Source: Pseudomonadota bacterium (GTDB lineage Bacteria; Bdellovibrionota_B; Oligoflexia; Oligoflexales; CAIYRB01). From it: 46,891 nucleotides of DNA. The DNA is taken from positions 1-46,891 of the forward strand of contig JAPLFX010000008.1 of NCBI GenBank assembly GCA_026390445.1. Direction: 5' to 3'. The notes beneath the pieces were generated by a model. It saw nothing but the letters and a program-made list of their open reading frames with translations. It was not told the origin of the DNA and ran no database searches. Below, piece after piece: positions 14,981-23,941 of this stretch; the stretch's first letter is position 1; each line of letters starts with the position of its first letter. The translations under genes and the position numbers were made by a program.

Positions 14981-15028
14981 AGCAACGAAGCAACGAAGCA
15001 ACGAAGCAACGGAGCAACAAAGCAATAT
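14981..15028. repeat. Six tandem 8-bp repeats (AGCAACGA)
   Basis: Units at 14981, 14989 and 14997 are exact AGCAACGA; the next three are AGCAACGG, AGCAACAA and AGCAATAT, decaying away from the first. The array lies between the convergent ends of the TetR gene and cysN and is in neither coding region. It is a short-unit repeat able to change copy number by slippage. Confidence 0.85.
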
Positions 15029-15037
15029 CTTAAACCG

Positions 15038-16582
15038 CTACGAGCGCATCCAACGCTCAAGCAGAGCCTGCGCCTCAGGTCCGTCTTCGACGACACACGA
15101 CCACCCGGCCCCCTCCATGGTTTTGATCAAATCAATCTGCGTCTCCAAATGATTCACTCGAAGCAACTCTTTGGGCACGCGCAAAGAACGGGTCTTCAAG
15201 GCCGACGACTGAGCCGAAGCGGGGCCCGGTTCAAATCGGCTAACGACCGTCAGACCTAGTGCACGCGTTTGAGCATCCAAAGTGGCATCGACCTTGGACT
15301 CGATGGATTCGATCATGCCCGCTGCGACCGTACGGTGCGTTTGCGGATCAATCAAGATAAACGCACCAGCCGCTTTGTCTGCGGCGAAGGCCCGAGCATA
15401 GATGGGCTTACTAAACTCCAGCGAAACCAGCGCAATATCGTTCATCGCCAAGGTTACGCCAACTGCCGATCTTGGTTCTAGCGCGATCAAGTCAAAGAGG
15501 TGATCAATCGCCTTAACCTCCACTCTAGCGGTTTGGGTGCCCAGACGCAGGTGATAGCGTCGGTCAGGTTGCAAAGGCTCATGGTCAAACCACACCAACT
15601 GAGACCGCACGGCCAGGCATGGTGACCACCGCATTGCGGCTGATACCACCAAGGTACCGCGACCGATATCGCGCTCATCGCTGAGGGCAATGGCGACGGC
15701 ATCACCTGGCCTCGCCGCGCTCGCAGGCTCGCCATTGACCCACAGCGCAGCCACATGACTAAGCTCCTGCGACGGCAGGAGCTGCACCTCACCTCCCACC
15801 TCCAAGCTAGCACCCTGCAGCGTCCCCGCCGCGAGGCGGCTCTGTCCATCGCGAATCACTTGCTGGACGGGCACATAAAAGGCCGTATCGGCCGACTTGC
15901 GAACGAGCTCTTCAGCTAGGTCCGTACTCGCGGGTAAGCTATCTAACAGCGTTCGCAGCGACGGCCCATGGTACCACGGAGTCCTGCTGCTCGACGCGCT
16001 GATGTTGTCGCCCACCAGAGCGCTTAGCGGCACAATATGCAGGCTTTGGTGCGCCGCTACCCACGCTAGCTGACGAAATTCAGCCGCGATGCGCAAGATA
16101 CGACTGCGGTCATAATCGATTAAATCAATCTTATTGATCGCGACGATCACGTGCGTCACATCCAGAAGATGCAGCAGATAGGCGTGTCGACGGGTTTGCT
16201 CGACGACGCCGTGGCGCGCATCGATCAAAATAATGCCGACGTCGGCCCGCGAGGCGGCGGTGACCATATTGCGCGTGTACTGAAGGTGGCCGGGCGCGTC
16301 GGCCAATATAAATTTACGGTGACTACTGGCAAAATATTTATACGCTACATCGATGGTGATTCCCTGCTCGCGCTCCGCTTTAAGGCCATCGGTCACCAGG
16401 GACAAGTCTGGCTCATCGCCACCACGCCTGGTACTGGCCAATTGATCATCGAGAAGGGCGTTCGACTCATAAAGCAAGCGACCGATTAACGTCGACTTGC
16501 CATCGTCCACGCTGCCGGCAGTGGTGACGCGTAGGAGAGAGGAATATTGCCGCCGAGGGTGCGATGGTGATGCTGTTGCCAT
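15038..16582 (-). CDS. cysN: Sulfate adenylyltransferase subunit 1 (GTPase)
   Basis: A 514-residue EF-Tu-like GTPase that drives ATP-sulfurylase (sulfate + ATP to APS). Motifs are SVDDGKSTL (G1, about 24-32), EQGITIDVAYKYF (switch I), DAPGH (G3) and NKIDL (G4). Two beta-barrel domains follow. No APS kinase (CysC) domain is fused at the end. The ATG overlaps the cysD stop (TGATG), so the two subunits are made together. It is the last gene of the sulfate assimilation operon. Confidence 0.95.
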   Translation of the reverse strand: MATASPSHPRRQYSSLLRVTTAGSVDDGKSTLIGRLLYESNALLDDQLASTRRGGDEPDLSLVTDGLKAEREQGITIDVAYKYFASSHRKFILADAPGHLQYTRNMVTAASRADVGIILIDARHGVVEQTRRHAYLLHLLDVTHVIVAINKIDLIDYDRSRILRIAAEFRQLAWVAAHQSLHIVPLSALVGDNISASSSRTPWYHGPSLRTLLDSLPASTDLAEELVRKSADTAFYVPVQQVIRDGQSRLAAGTLQGASLEVGGEVQLLPSQELSHVAALWVNGEPASAARPGDAVAIALSDERDIGRGTLVVSAAMRWSPCLAVRSQLVWFDHEPLQPDRRYHLRLGTQTARVEVKAIDHLFDLIALEPRSAVGVTLAMNDIALVSLEFSKPIYARAFAADKAAGAFILIDPQTHRTVAAGMIESIESKVDATLDAQTRALGLTVVSRFEPGPASAQSSALKTRSLRVPKELLRVNHLETQIDLIKTMEGAGWSCVVEDGPEAQALLERWMRS

Positions 16583-17496
16583 CAGAAGTAGCCCTCCCGT
16601 TTCTTTAGTTCCATCGATGCATCTTGATCATGATCAATGATGCGCGTCGATCGCTCTGACGTTTTGGCGTGAAACAATTCGTCGATAATGGCATCGACAC
16701 TGGTCGCCCGCGAAGCGACGGCTCCCGTGCACGGACTGCAGCCAAGCGTTCTAAATCGACACCACACCTGTTCAGCCTGCTGACTGCTGCGGCGCGGATC
16801 GCCGTCATCGAGCGGAATCAACTGCTCACCCCGCCGCAGCACCCACCGCGGCGCCGCGAAATATAGCGGCACCAACGCGATGTTCTCGCGCCGTATGTAG
16901 GCCCACACATCCCCCTCGGTCCAGTTGGACAGGGGAAATACCCGCATGTTTTCGCCGGGATGGACACGCGAGTTATACAGTTGCCAGAGTTCTGGGCGCT
17001 GCTCTTTCGGGTTCCATTGACCATGCCGATCGCGAAAGGAAAACACCCGCTCCTTGGCACGAGAGCGCTCCTCATCGCGCCTGGCCCCGCCGATGGCAGC
17101 GTCGATCTGGTACTGCTTCAGCGCCCCTAAAAGGGCTTCCGTTTTCAGCAGTCCGCAGCAGGCCTTAGTCCCTAACTGGTGCGGGTTAGTTCCCGCGGCG
17201 ATAGCGCTTTCGTTGCGATGAACGATCAGCTCGCCCCCATAGGCACGCACGGCTTTATCACGAAACAGGTACATCTCCTTAAATTTAAAGCCGGTGTCGA
17301 CATGCACGAGAGGGAAAGGAATCGACCCAGGCGCAAAAGCCTTGCGAGCTAGATGGAGCAAGACGGATGAGTCCTTGCCGACCGAATAGAGCATCGCGGG
17401 ATGCTCGTAGCTCGCCGCCACCTCGCGGAGAATTTCTATGCTCTCCGCCTCTAACTGGCGCAGGGCCTCGTCGCCTATCGTCGTATTAATTGACAC
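16582..17496 (-). CDS. cysD: Sulfate adenylyltransferase subunit 2
   Basis: The catalytic subunit of ATP-sulfurylase, an N-type PP-loop enzyme. The loop is [13 protein letters not shown] near residue 40. [29 protein letters not shown] and [15 protein letters not shown] follow, with [10 protein letters not shown] near the end. From the GTG at 17496 (GAGG upstream) the length is 304 residues, the normal CysD size; a longer reading from 17811 would add 105 unrelated residues that overlap cysH. The gene overlaps the 3' end of cysH by 11 bases. Confidence 0.95.
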   Translation of the reverse strand: MSINTTIGDEALRQLEAESIEILREVAASYEHPAMLYSVGKDSSVLLHLARKAFAPGSIPFPLVHVDTGFKFKEMYLFRDKAVRAYGGELIVHRNESAIAAGTNPHQLGTKACCGLLKTEALLGALKQYQIDAAIGGARRDEERSRAKERVFSFRDRHGQWNPKEQRPELWQLYNSRVHPGENMRVFPLSNWTEGDVWAYIRRENIALVPLYFAAPRWVLRRGEQLIPLDDGDPRRSSQQAEQVWCRFRTLGCSPCTGAVASRATSVDAIIDELFHAKTSERSTRIIDHDQDASMELKKREGYF

Positions 17497-18235
17497 GGTG
17501 AACCTCAGGATCGCGGCGTAGATGCAAACCACACTCCTTACGACTGGTCTCTTCCCACCACCAGCGTCCTGAGCGCGGATCGCCCCCAGGTGCCACGGCC
17601 CGAGTACACGGGCTGCAACCGATACTTGGGTAGCCTTGCTGATACAGGACGTTGTATGGCAGTCGATGCTCGTGCGCATAATTCCACACATCGGCGTCTG
17701 TCCATGCCGCCAAGGGACTGATTTTAAGTCGTCCGGCTTCATCTCGGTCAAAAACCGCGGTGGCTTGGCGATAGGCCGATTGCCCACGGCGCAGCCCGGT
17801 AAACCAAGCATCGTGGTTGACCAAAGCTCGCTGCAGCGGTGCTAACTTGCGGACGGCGCAGCACTGTTGGCGCAGTTGGGCGCTGCGGTAAAACGCATTG
17901 GGACCGTGCTCCTGCGTAAAGGCGGAAAGCGCCTCGGCATCAGGATTACATATCTGGACTGGTAGATGGAACTCCGTCCGCCAGCGCTCGATGACGGCAT
18001 GCGTTTCCTCTGGCAAACGACCGGTGTCCAGAACAAAGACCGCCACCTTGGGCAGCCACGGCAACAGCAGATGCTGCAGCACGACATCCTCGATACCGAA
18101 GCTGTTGGCAAAGGCGATCCTGCCGGCAAAGTTGGTGGCGACCAATTTGACGAGGGCCGTCGTCGGGAGCTGACCGTAGCGATCATGGAGCTCCTGCGTG
18201 GTCGCAGTCCTTAGGTCAGTCCCACCATCACTCAT
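17486..18235 (-). CDS. cysH: APS reductase (phosphoadenylylsulfate reductase family)
   Basis: A 249-residue PAPS/APS reductase. After the PP-loop-like start ([11 protein letters not shown]) come [12 protein letters not shown], then CCAVRK, and later GCSPCTRAV and ECGLH. The CC and CxxC pairs that bind a [4Fe-4S] cluster mark the APS-using type rather than the E. coli PAPS-only type. This agrees with the absence of cysC (APS kinase) in the operon. ECGLH carries the catalytic cysteine that forms the S-sulfo intermediate. The start overlaps the cysI stop by four bases (ATGA). Confidence 0.94.
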   Translation of the reverse strand: MSDGGTDLRTATTQELHDRYGQLPTTALVKLVATNFAGRIAFANSFGIEDVVLQHLLLPWLPKVAVFVLDTGRLPEETHAVIERWRTEFHLPVQICNPDAEALSAFTQEHGPNAFYRSAQLRQQCCAVRKLAPLQRALVNHDAWFTGLRRGQSAYRQATAVFDRDEAGRLKISPLAAWTDADVWNYAHEHRLPYNVLYQQGYPSIGCSPCTRAVAPGGDPRSGRWWWEETSRKECGLHLRRDPEVHRVN

Positions 18236-19908
18236 AGTTCTCCTCCCAACCGCTCCACACCGATACGATGGGCAAAATCACCTAGGTATTCATCCGGCTC
18301 GCCTGCTGCCGACCACTTCGCTACTAGCTGCTGAAACAGCTGCGGCAAATCTTGGCTCTTGACCTTGTCCTTAAGTTTGACCGCAAGCCGCCGCCCTTCG
18401 CGGTCGCCCCCGATAAAGATCGCATATTGACCCGGCATTTGTCCCACCAAACCGAGTTCGGCAGTGTAGGGGCGAGCACAGCCGTTGGGGCAGCCAGTGA
18501 TACGCACCACCGGAGCGCGGCTGCTCAAGGCAAACTCGTCGAGACTCTCCTGCAGCCAGGTTAAGATTTGCGGACCAACACGCTCAGCTTCGGCGAGAGC
18601 TTTGCTGCAGGTGGGCAAGGCGACGCAAGTTAAAGCCCGATCAAAGAGGCGCTGGGGACTCGCAGGACTTAAACCCTGCGCATCGAGTATGGTCTCGACT
18701 TCACCTTTGTCACGAGGAGAGATCCCGTAGAGGATGAGGTCTTGATCGGAGGTCAGCTGCACCGACAGCCGAAAGCGTTCAATTAAAAGACGCAGGGCGC
18801 CCTTTAGCGGCCGCGTTGGTGTGTCGACTAACCGTCCAGATAAGGTGTGAAAACCCAGCGTCAGGCTACCATCACGGTGCTCATGCCAGCCTAAATAGCT
18901 GGGTGTATGCCAAGCCGGAAGGTCTCGCTCCGTAAACGCCACCCTCGCTCGCCGTTCGACTTCGCCGCGAAACCAGTCCACGCCGCGACTGTCGAGAAGG
19001 TATTTAAGACGCGCGAAGGTGCGATCGGCACGATTGCCGTAATCGCGCTGTGTCGTAACGACGGCCTCGGTCACTGCGAGCACCTTGGCGGCGGGCACCC
19101 AGCCGAGGTTATCCGCAAGACGCGGGTGCGTCTCCTGATCGCTGTGCGACATCCCCATGCCGCCACCCGCAAAGACAAAGTACCCATCGATGCGATCATC
19201 GCTCGCGTACGTGGCGGCTAGCCCAAGGTCCTGGGTATAGATATCGATGGCGTTATTCCCAACCGCGGTCACCCCGATCTTAAACTTACGCGGTAGGTAA
19301 CCCTTGCCGTAAATCGGATCGACCTCAGACTCCGCTGCTTCTGGGCCAACCGCCTGGTCATCTAGAAAAATTTCTACATAGGCGCGCGACCGAACCTCAA
19401 AGCGCCGAGATATCTCTTCAGCGAGGCTTTCCAACTGCTTCAGGCGCGGATCTCCCCAGGGATTGACCGCCTCGGTGACGTTGCGAACCACGTCACCGCA
19501 AGCCCCCGTCGTCGATACCAAGGACTCATTGATGTCTTGAATCGCTCCTTTGAGATCATGCTTGAGCACGCCATGCAGCTGCAGGCTCTGCCTCGTCGTC
19601 AGACGCAGGCCGTTGGTCGCGTAACGATCCGCAATACGGTCCCAGGCGAGCCACTGGTCTGCACCAAGCCTGCCGCCGGGAATCCGACCACGCACCATCA
19701 GCGTGAATGGTTTAGGCCCAGTATGGGTGTCGCCAGGCTGGCGTCGATCGCGGTCCTTCTGCTGGTAGATGCCGTGGAACTTAAGCAAGGTCTCGGCTGC
19801 ACCGCCAAAACGTGGCTCGTCACTCACCACGTCCGCGACGAGCGTGCCGCGCAGGCCCTGTGATTCTTCTTTGAGTAATTCGGCTTTAGTCTTTTCGCTG
19901 TCGCTCAT
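18232..19908 (-). CDS. cysI: Assimilatory sulfite reductase haemoprotein subunit
   Basis: A 558-residue sulfite reductase (sulfite to sulfide; 6 electrons). Near the N-terminus TLMVRGRIPGG and TTRQSLQLHGV match the sulfite/nitrite reductase ferredoxin-like half-domain. The siroheme-[4Fe-4S] ligands are the pairs CVALPTC and CPNGC (followed by ARPYTAELGLVG). No flavoprotein partner (cysJ) is in the cluster; electrons must come from an unlinked CysJ or from ferredoxin. Overlaps on both sides (4 bp with cysH and with the siroheme gene) indicate one transcript. Confidence 0.95.
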   Translation of the reverse strand: MSDSEKTKAELLKEESQGLRGTLVADVVSDEPRFGGAAETLLKFHGIYQQKDRDRRQPGDTHTGPKPFTLMVRGRIPGGRLGADQWLAWDRIADRYATNGLRLTTRQSLQLHGVLKHDLKGAIQDINESLVSTTGACGDVVRNVTEAVNPWGDPRLKQLESLAEEISRRFEVRSRAYVEIFLDDQAVGPEAAESEVDPIYGKGYLPRKFKIGVTAVGNNAIDIYTQDLGLAATYASDDRIDGYFVFAGGGMGMSHSDQETHPRLADNLGWVPAAKVLAVTEAVVTTQRDYGNRADRTFARLKYLLDSRGVDWFRGEVERRARVAFTERDLPAWHTPSYLGWHEHRDGSLTLGFHTLSGRLVDTPTRPLKGALRLLIERFRLSVQLTSDQDLILYGISPRDKGEVETILDAQGLSPASPQRLFDRALTCVALPTCSKALAEAERVGPQILTWLQESLDEFALSSRAPVVRITGCPNGCARPYTAELGLVGQMPGQYAIFIGGDREGRRLAVKLKDKVKSQDLPQLFQQLVAKWSAAGEPDEYLGDFAHRIGVERLGGEL

Positions 19909-20522
19909 GTGTGGTGTTCCTCCGGTTGCGGCTGGCTAGCTGATCGATTGGATTGCAACCATGTTGCCAATTGGCCCTTTAAAGCAGCCATTCGTGATGT
20001 GGGATCGGTCCAGCGCTGCTGAGCGCTGCGACGCAGGTTGGATAGGTCCTCGACGTCTTGCCCAAGGGAAGCTGGAAGAAGTTCGTCCAGCCAGACTCGC
20101 ATGGCACGTGCTAGCCCAGGAAATTTCCCGTGTGTCGAGATCGCAATCAGTAGCGGCCCGCGCTCGACCTGGGCGCCAAAATAACAGTCCGTACTGCCTG
20201 GGGCATCGACCGCGTTGATCAGCACCTTGGCGGCGCGTGCAGCTGCGGCAATCCGAGCATGTTCGTCCGAATCGTCGACCGCCGAAATGACTAAGCTCGC
20301 AGCAAGTACGTCCGACGTCTGCCAGGTTCTTTCGTGGTGCTCGATAGAAGAATGTAAAAGGAACTGGCGCGTCTCCGCATGAATCCGCCGCGCCACGACG
20401 GTGATCTGCGCACCGGTCGGTAGCAACTTGCTCAGCTTCTCATGGGCACTAGCCCCACCTCCGATCACTAATACCGGCTTATCTTCTAAGTTAAGAAAAA
20501 TTGGCAATAGCGACATGCTCAT
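19905..20522 (-). CDS. Precorrin-2 dehydrogenase/ferrochelatase (CysG N-terminal half, Met8-like)
   Basis: A 205-residue protein with an N-terminal Rossmann fold (PVLVIGGGASAHEKLSKLL), VISAVDDSDEHARIAAAA, then DAPGSTDCYFGAQVERGPLLIAISTHGKFPGLAR. This is the bifunctional dehydrogenase and iron chelatase that converts precorrin-2 to siroheme. It is the N-terminal half of CysG on its own polypeptide; the methyltransferase half is the next gene upstream (20491-21363), overlapping by 32 bp. It supplies siroheme to the CysI product encoded next. Confidence 0.92.
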   Translation of the reverse strand: MSMSLLPIFLNLEDKPVLVIGGGASAHEKLSKLLPTGAQITVVARRIHAETRQFLLHSSIEHHERTWQTSDVLAASLVISAVDDSDEHARIAAAARAAKVLINAVDAPGSTDCYFGAQVERGPLLIAISTHGKFPGLARAMRVWLDELLPASLGQDVEDLSNLRRSAQQRWTDPTSRMAALKGQLATWLQSNRSASQPQPEEHHT

Positions 20523-21363
20523 GACCCTCCGCTGTGTTGGCGACCACGTTGGGCGTCGCCGCAGTCATTGGCTCGTCCATCAGTGCTACGTTAGCGCCGA
20601 CATAGATAATGGCAGGACCTTGTGAATGCCGAGTAAATCCGGCAGCAAGGACGTCGGCAAGCGCACCGCGCGTCACCTGCTGGACAGCGCCATGGCCATG
20701 ATCTAGGGTTTCGATGACCGCATAGGATGTATGCGCCCCAAGGCCGGCTTGCACGAGTTTTTGTGCAATGATCCGCCACTGGTTACTACCCATGAAAATG
20801 ACCAAGGTACCGCGGTAACGCGCGAGATCTCGCCAGTACTCGTCATCCTCCGGCAGACGATGGCCTTGTATGGCACGAAATTCATTCGCCAGCGTGCGCG
20901 AAGTCAGAGGCAGAGCGCACTGCGCTGCAACCCCATTCAGTGCACTCACTCCGGGGATCACCGTGTAGGGCAGTCCAGCTTGACGCAACGCGTCTAGTTC
21001 CTCGCTCCCCCGACCGAAGATAAAGGGATCCCCGCCTTTAAGCCGGACCACTCGCCGCCCTTGCTCGGCGTAGCTGACGATCAACGCATTGATCTGTTCC
21101 TGCTTAAACGCATGCCGGCCGCAGCGCTTACCGGTATAAATGGCCTTAGCACGGCTGGGAATGAGGTCCACCAGCTCGGCGGACAACAGCGCATCATAGA
21201 GCACCACCTCGGCGTCGCGAATGGCTTTCAGCCCCGCCAAAGTCAGGAGCTCAGCGCTGCCAGGACCAGCGCCCACCAGGGTGACAAATCCCGCCCTGCC
21301 AGCCCTACCAGCTGACAAGCTCAGCCTGCGGCGCTTCTGACTAATCATAACGTCATGCCTCAC
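20491..21363 (-). CDS. cobA: Uroporphyrinogen-III C-methyltransferase (CobA/SUMT)
   Basis: A 290-residue SAM-dependent methyltransferase making precorrin-2. Motifs are VTLVGAGPGSAELLTLAG (residues about 27-45), the YDALLS region, RRVVRLKGGDPFIFGRG (about 100-117), VIPGVSALNGVAA and ALPLTSR. The basic N-terminus (about 25 residues) is longer than usual; a start at an internal site is possible. It is the first gene of the sulfate operon (cobA, siroheme N-domain, cysI, cysH, cysD, cysN), so siroheme supply is tied to sulfite reductase synthesis. Confidence 0.93.
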   Translation of the reverse strand: MRHDVMISQKRRRLSLSAGRAGRAGFVTLVGAGPGSAELLTLAGLKAIRDAEVVLYDALLSAELVDLIPSRAKAIYTGKRCGRHAFKQEQINALIVSYAEQGRRVVRLKGGDPFIFGRGSEELDALRQAGLPYTVIPGVSALNGVAAQCALPLTSRTLANEFRAIQGHRLPEDDEYWRDLARYRGTLVIFMGSNQWRIIAQKLVQAGLGAHTSYAVIETLDHGHGAVQQVTRGALADVLAAGFTRHSQGPAIIYVGANVALMDEPMTAATPNVVANTAEGHEHVAIANFS

Positions 21364-21953
21364 TCATGGGGTCTAGGACCGCCGGGTTGAGAAATCCACA
21401 TGCCAAAACCGTCTGCGCGCCATTGATCAATGCCCGCAATGCCGATACCTCGGTCGAACCCGCAGAGACAGCCGCTTAGTGCGGCTCACAGTGCACAGCA
21501 TCAGCAGCGTTGGTTAACATCCAAGCGCAACTCAGTAAGATGCTCGCACCACGAGGTCACTACGATTTAAGGACGAGGAATGAATGGAATGTAACTGACG
21601 ACGCTGTTGAGTAGGATCAACAGCAACAAAAGCAGAGTGGACACTGGAGGGAGGCGGAGGCGAACACTTGAGCTAAATGAGGAGATAATGCAACCTGGCC
21701 ATCAGGCTGACCGCCGGTCGTGCTTCGAGGTTTAACAAGCATCAATGAATCCTCCACCAATAAGGCCTTGTATAACGGGCCGGCGCTAAGGCTGATCGAA
21801 ATAATCAGGGGTGTCAAGCTACTTTATACTGGCGTTTGATCCTTGATCCTATTCCCAACGGCAAAACCAGGCTCGACCTCCCGCCATCGCCTTCAGTACT
21901 ACTGCAGATGATTGCAATCCTTGGTGAGGTCACTGCGATCCGCAGATGAGAGT
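21364..21953. other. Non-coding gap upstream of the sulfate operon
   Basis: About 590 bases without a supported gene. It should hold the promoter of the minus-strand sulfate operon near 21364-21500. AGCCGC (21470-21475) and GCGGCT (21481-21486) can form a small hairpin in the leader, but I see no match to a known riboswitch. The small minus-strand frame at 21617-21817 looks random. A separate inverted repeat at 21603-21624 is listed on its own. Confidence 0.4.
21603..21624. terminator. 8-bp hairpin, possible terminator of the Nif3 transcript
   Basis: GCTGTTGA (21603-21610) and TCAACAGC (21617-21624) form a perfect 8-bp stem with a GTAGGA loop. It lies about 330 bp past the stop of the minus-strand Nif3 gene. 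No U-tract follows, so a termination role is only possible. Confidence 0.3.
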
Positions 21954-22742
21954 CTAGGCAAACTGAAACGGATCCGCATCACGCTCGCTAACGAGAAAAG
22001 ACACGCTCGGGTGCGTCTTGCCAAGGCGATCGCACAAGGGGATCAGGGCTCGCCGCTCGCTACAAGAGTGCCGAGTACAGATGACCATTACGCCGGCTGC
22101 GGCGGCGGCTAGCGCATCGTGGTGGCGAAGCTCACCGGTAATCACCGCATCGGCACCCTGATTGATCGCTAGCTGCAGCAAATCACCTGCGGCCCCGGCC
22201 GCGACAGCGACCTTGTTTAGGGGCCCCTCAAGTGGTCCCGCGACCAGCACTTGGTCCACGCCTAGTCCACCTTTGACGCGCTCGATCAACGCAAGGCGGC
22301 TGCTCGGGCTGACACCGCCGATCCGCCCCATACCGATCCATGCGGAGCTGGACGTTGATACCGAGCTTGCGACTTTGCGGATGGGAACTCGGGATAACAA
22401 GCCAGCAACATCGGCCAGGTGATCATTTGTCCCTCCGGTCGCAGCATCGAGGGCTGTATGCGGCGAGTATATGGCGATCCGCTGACTTAAGGCGAGCCCC
22501 ACTGGCGAGCGCGCATCTATGCGCTTCAAACCTGTGAAGATCGGTGGATGATACGCGATGATTAACTGACAACCATTCACCTGCGACTCTTGTAGCACCG
22601 GTATCGTCAGGTCAATCGTGAGTATAACTTTAAGTATGTCCTGGTCTAGGTCACCCGCAAGCAGGCCAACATTGTCCCATGGCTCAGCAAACTGCAGTGG
22701 TGCGAAGTCGTCCAGTGTCATCACCAGATCTTCGAGTTTCAT
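21954..22742 (-). CDS. Nif3/YbgI-like dinuclear metal protein
   Basis: A 262-residue Nif3-family protein. Conserved pieces are EPWDNVGLLAGD near residue 20, ILTIDLT, LIIAYHPPIF, YSPHTALDAATGGTNDHLAD, and the C-terminal pair GADAVITGELRHHDAL and HSCSERRAL, with the His/Asp/Glu ligands for two metals. It is of normal length. These proteins are ring-forming and often annotated as GTP cyclohydrolase I type 2, but the true activity is uncertain. The 65-bp gap to the coiled-coil gene upstream on the same strand allows co-transcription. Confidence 0.93.
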   Translation of the reverse strand: MKLEDLVMTLDDFAPLQFAEPWDNVGLLAGDLDQDILKVILTIDLTIPVLQESQVNGCQLIIAYHPPIFTGLKRIDARSPVGLALSQRIAIYSPHTALDAATGGTNDHLADVAGLLSRVPIRKVASSVSTSSSAWIGMGRIGGVSPSSRLALIERVKGGLGVDQVLVAGPLEGPLNKVAVAAGAAGDLLQLAINQGADAVITGELRHHDALAAAAAGVMVICTRHSCSERRALIPLCDRLGKTHPSVSFLVSERDADPFQFA

Positions 22743-22808
22743 CGCATGGTCCTCAATATTTCTATGCTTTCAACATATCCTAGGCCAAAAATCCAGGCGT
22801 CCACAGCG

Positions 22809-23135
22809 CTAGCCTTTTATTCTGTCCCGAACCACACTCTCAACAACCGAGAGCCTAATTTCGTGGCGCTCCACCATGTCGATGACTTGATCGACTTGTG
22901 CGGCGCGAGCCTTGACTGGTATCACGGCATCTAGAATCAATTTCAAATCGTGCTGCATCGCTTCCATGGTCAAACCCAAGTAGCGTTGGCCATCACGCAA
23001 TGATCGGACGTCCGTCTTGAGGACAGCAACGTCCGTCTTGAGGACAGCAACGTCCGACTTTAGTTGCCGCACGGACTGATTGCTGTCGATTGCCTCATCG
23101 ATCACCAAACTGAGCGGCCTAAAGACTGAACCCAT
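22809..23135 (-). CDS. Small coiled-coil protein of unknown function
   Basis: A 108-residue protein with a good ribosome site (GGAGTAAAAA before ATG). Residues about 23-50 are a heptad coiled coil built from near-identical units (KSDVAVL, KTDVAVL, KTDVRSL), then helical segments to the end (MEAMQHDLKLILD, VIDMVERHEIRLSVVE). No signal or membrane segment and no known domain was recognised. The unit repeat is also an exact DNA repeat of 21 bp, so the coil length could vary. Confidence 0.7.
   Translation of the reverse strand: MGSVFRPLSLVIDEAIDSNQSVRQLKSDVAVLKTDVAVLKTDVRSLRDGQRYLGLTMEAMQHDLKLILDAVIPVKARAAQVDQVIDMVERHEIRLSVVESVVRDRIKG
23010..23051. repeat. Two exact 21-bp tandem repeats within the coiled-coil gene
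   Basis: The 21-bp unit at 23010-23030 is repeated exactly at 23031-23051, with a diverged third copy after 23052. 21 bp equals one heptad (7 codons), so gain or loss keeps the frame and the coiled-coil register. Confidence 0.9.
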
Positions 23136-23380
23136 TTTTTACTCCAATGACATTTGTCCCACTGACCCTGGGATAGCAACTGGCCGGCGACTCGACCATG
23201 CCAGTAGATTTATCGGTCCCCAGGCTATCAGGCCGCCACCATCCTGGGAACTGACTTGAGCCACGCGCCCGATTGCAGCCTATGCAGCTAAAATAACAAT
23301 ATGATATGATTGAACTCTTAACACATTGTGCAGGATGCCGCCGAAGTCTCTCCAAGACTCCAACCCCTAGTCGTGGTTCT

Positions 23381-23941
23381 ATGCAACAGCCGTCAATCAG
23401 GACTTGGCTATGGGTGAACCTTAAGATTGGTGCTTTGAGTTTCGGCTCAGTCTCTCGCACCGTGCTGTTCCAGGATGAACTAGTCGCGAAACGATCCTGG
23501 CTCAGTCCTGAGGATTTTCAAGAATCATTGACGATAGCCCAGGTGCTGCCCGGACCAAATCTGGTCAACCTTGCCGTATGCCTAGGCTTTAGGCTTTTCT
23601 CCCCGGGGGTCGCCCTGGCCGGGCTGGTACCGCTGGTCACACCAGGGGCTTTCCTAGCGGTGCTGGTCGGTGTTTGGGTGCCGCTCGATAACCCTGGCAT
23701 TAGGGCACTTTTTGCTGGATTTGCCATTGGCGCCTTCCTGCTGATGGGTAACTTCTTGTGGATGCTCGGCAAGGGCATGCTCAGTCATGGACCGGCCACG
23801 GCGGCTAGACCTCGCCTCAAGGTGATTGGTCGCTTTTTAATTGGCGCCCTGGTGGCGTTTGGGATGTCTGCTGGGGTGGCTGTCTTGCCGCTGATCTTCG
23901 CTGCGGTCGCCGTCTGTCTGCTTTGGGAATTTCTAACATGA
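23381..23941 (+). CDS. Chromate transporter, first half (ChrA-like)
   Basis: From ATG 23381 (MQQPSIRTW), about 186 residues. The ChrA half-domain is shown by LKIGALSFGSV near the start, LSPEDFQESLTIAQVLPGPNLVNLAVCLGF, and several membrane helices (23-residue runs at VALAGLVPLVTPGAFLAVLVGV, FAGFAIGAFLLMGNFLWML and others). It is a short-chain ChrA, made as two polypeptides that pair; the partner starts within its stop codon (ATGA). The upstream ATG at 23306 would add a non-conserved 25 residues. Chromate or sulfate antiport is the family role; the substrate here is untested. Confidence 0.87.
   Translation: MQQPSIRTWLWVNLKIGALSFGSVSRTVLFQDELVAKRSWLSPEDFQESLTIAQVLPGPNLVNLAVCLGFRLFSPGVALAGLVPLVTPGAFLAVLVGVWVPLDNPGIRALFAGFAIGAFLLMGNFLWMLGKGMLSHGPATAARPRLKVIGRFLIGALVAFGMSAGVAVLPLIFAAVAVCLLWEFLT

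Noticed and set aside
17497-17811. 105-residue N-terminal extension of CysD
   Set aside because: It overlaps cysH in another frame and is unrelated to CysD; the GTG at 17496 gives the normal length.
21364-21520. Riboswitch upstream of cobA
   Set aside because: A small hairpin is visible but nothing matches cobalamin or SAM riboswitch cores that I know.
23119-23460. Minus-strand ORF overlapping the chromate transporter start
   Set aside because: No domain; it is antisense to the transporter and to its promoter.
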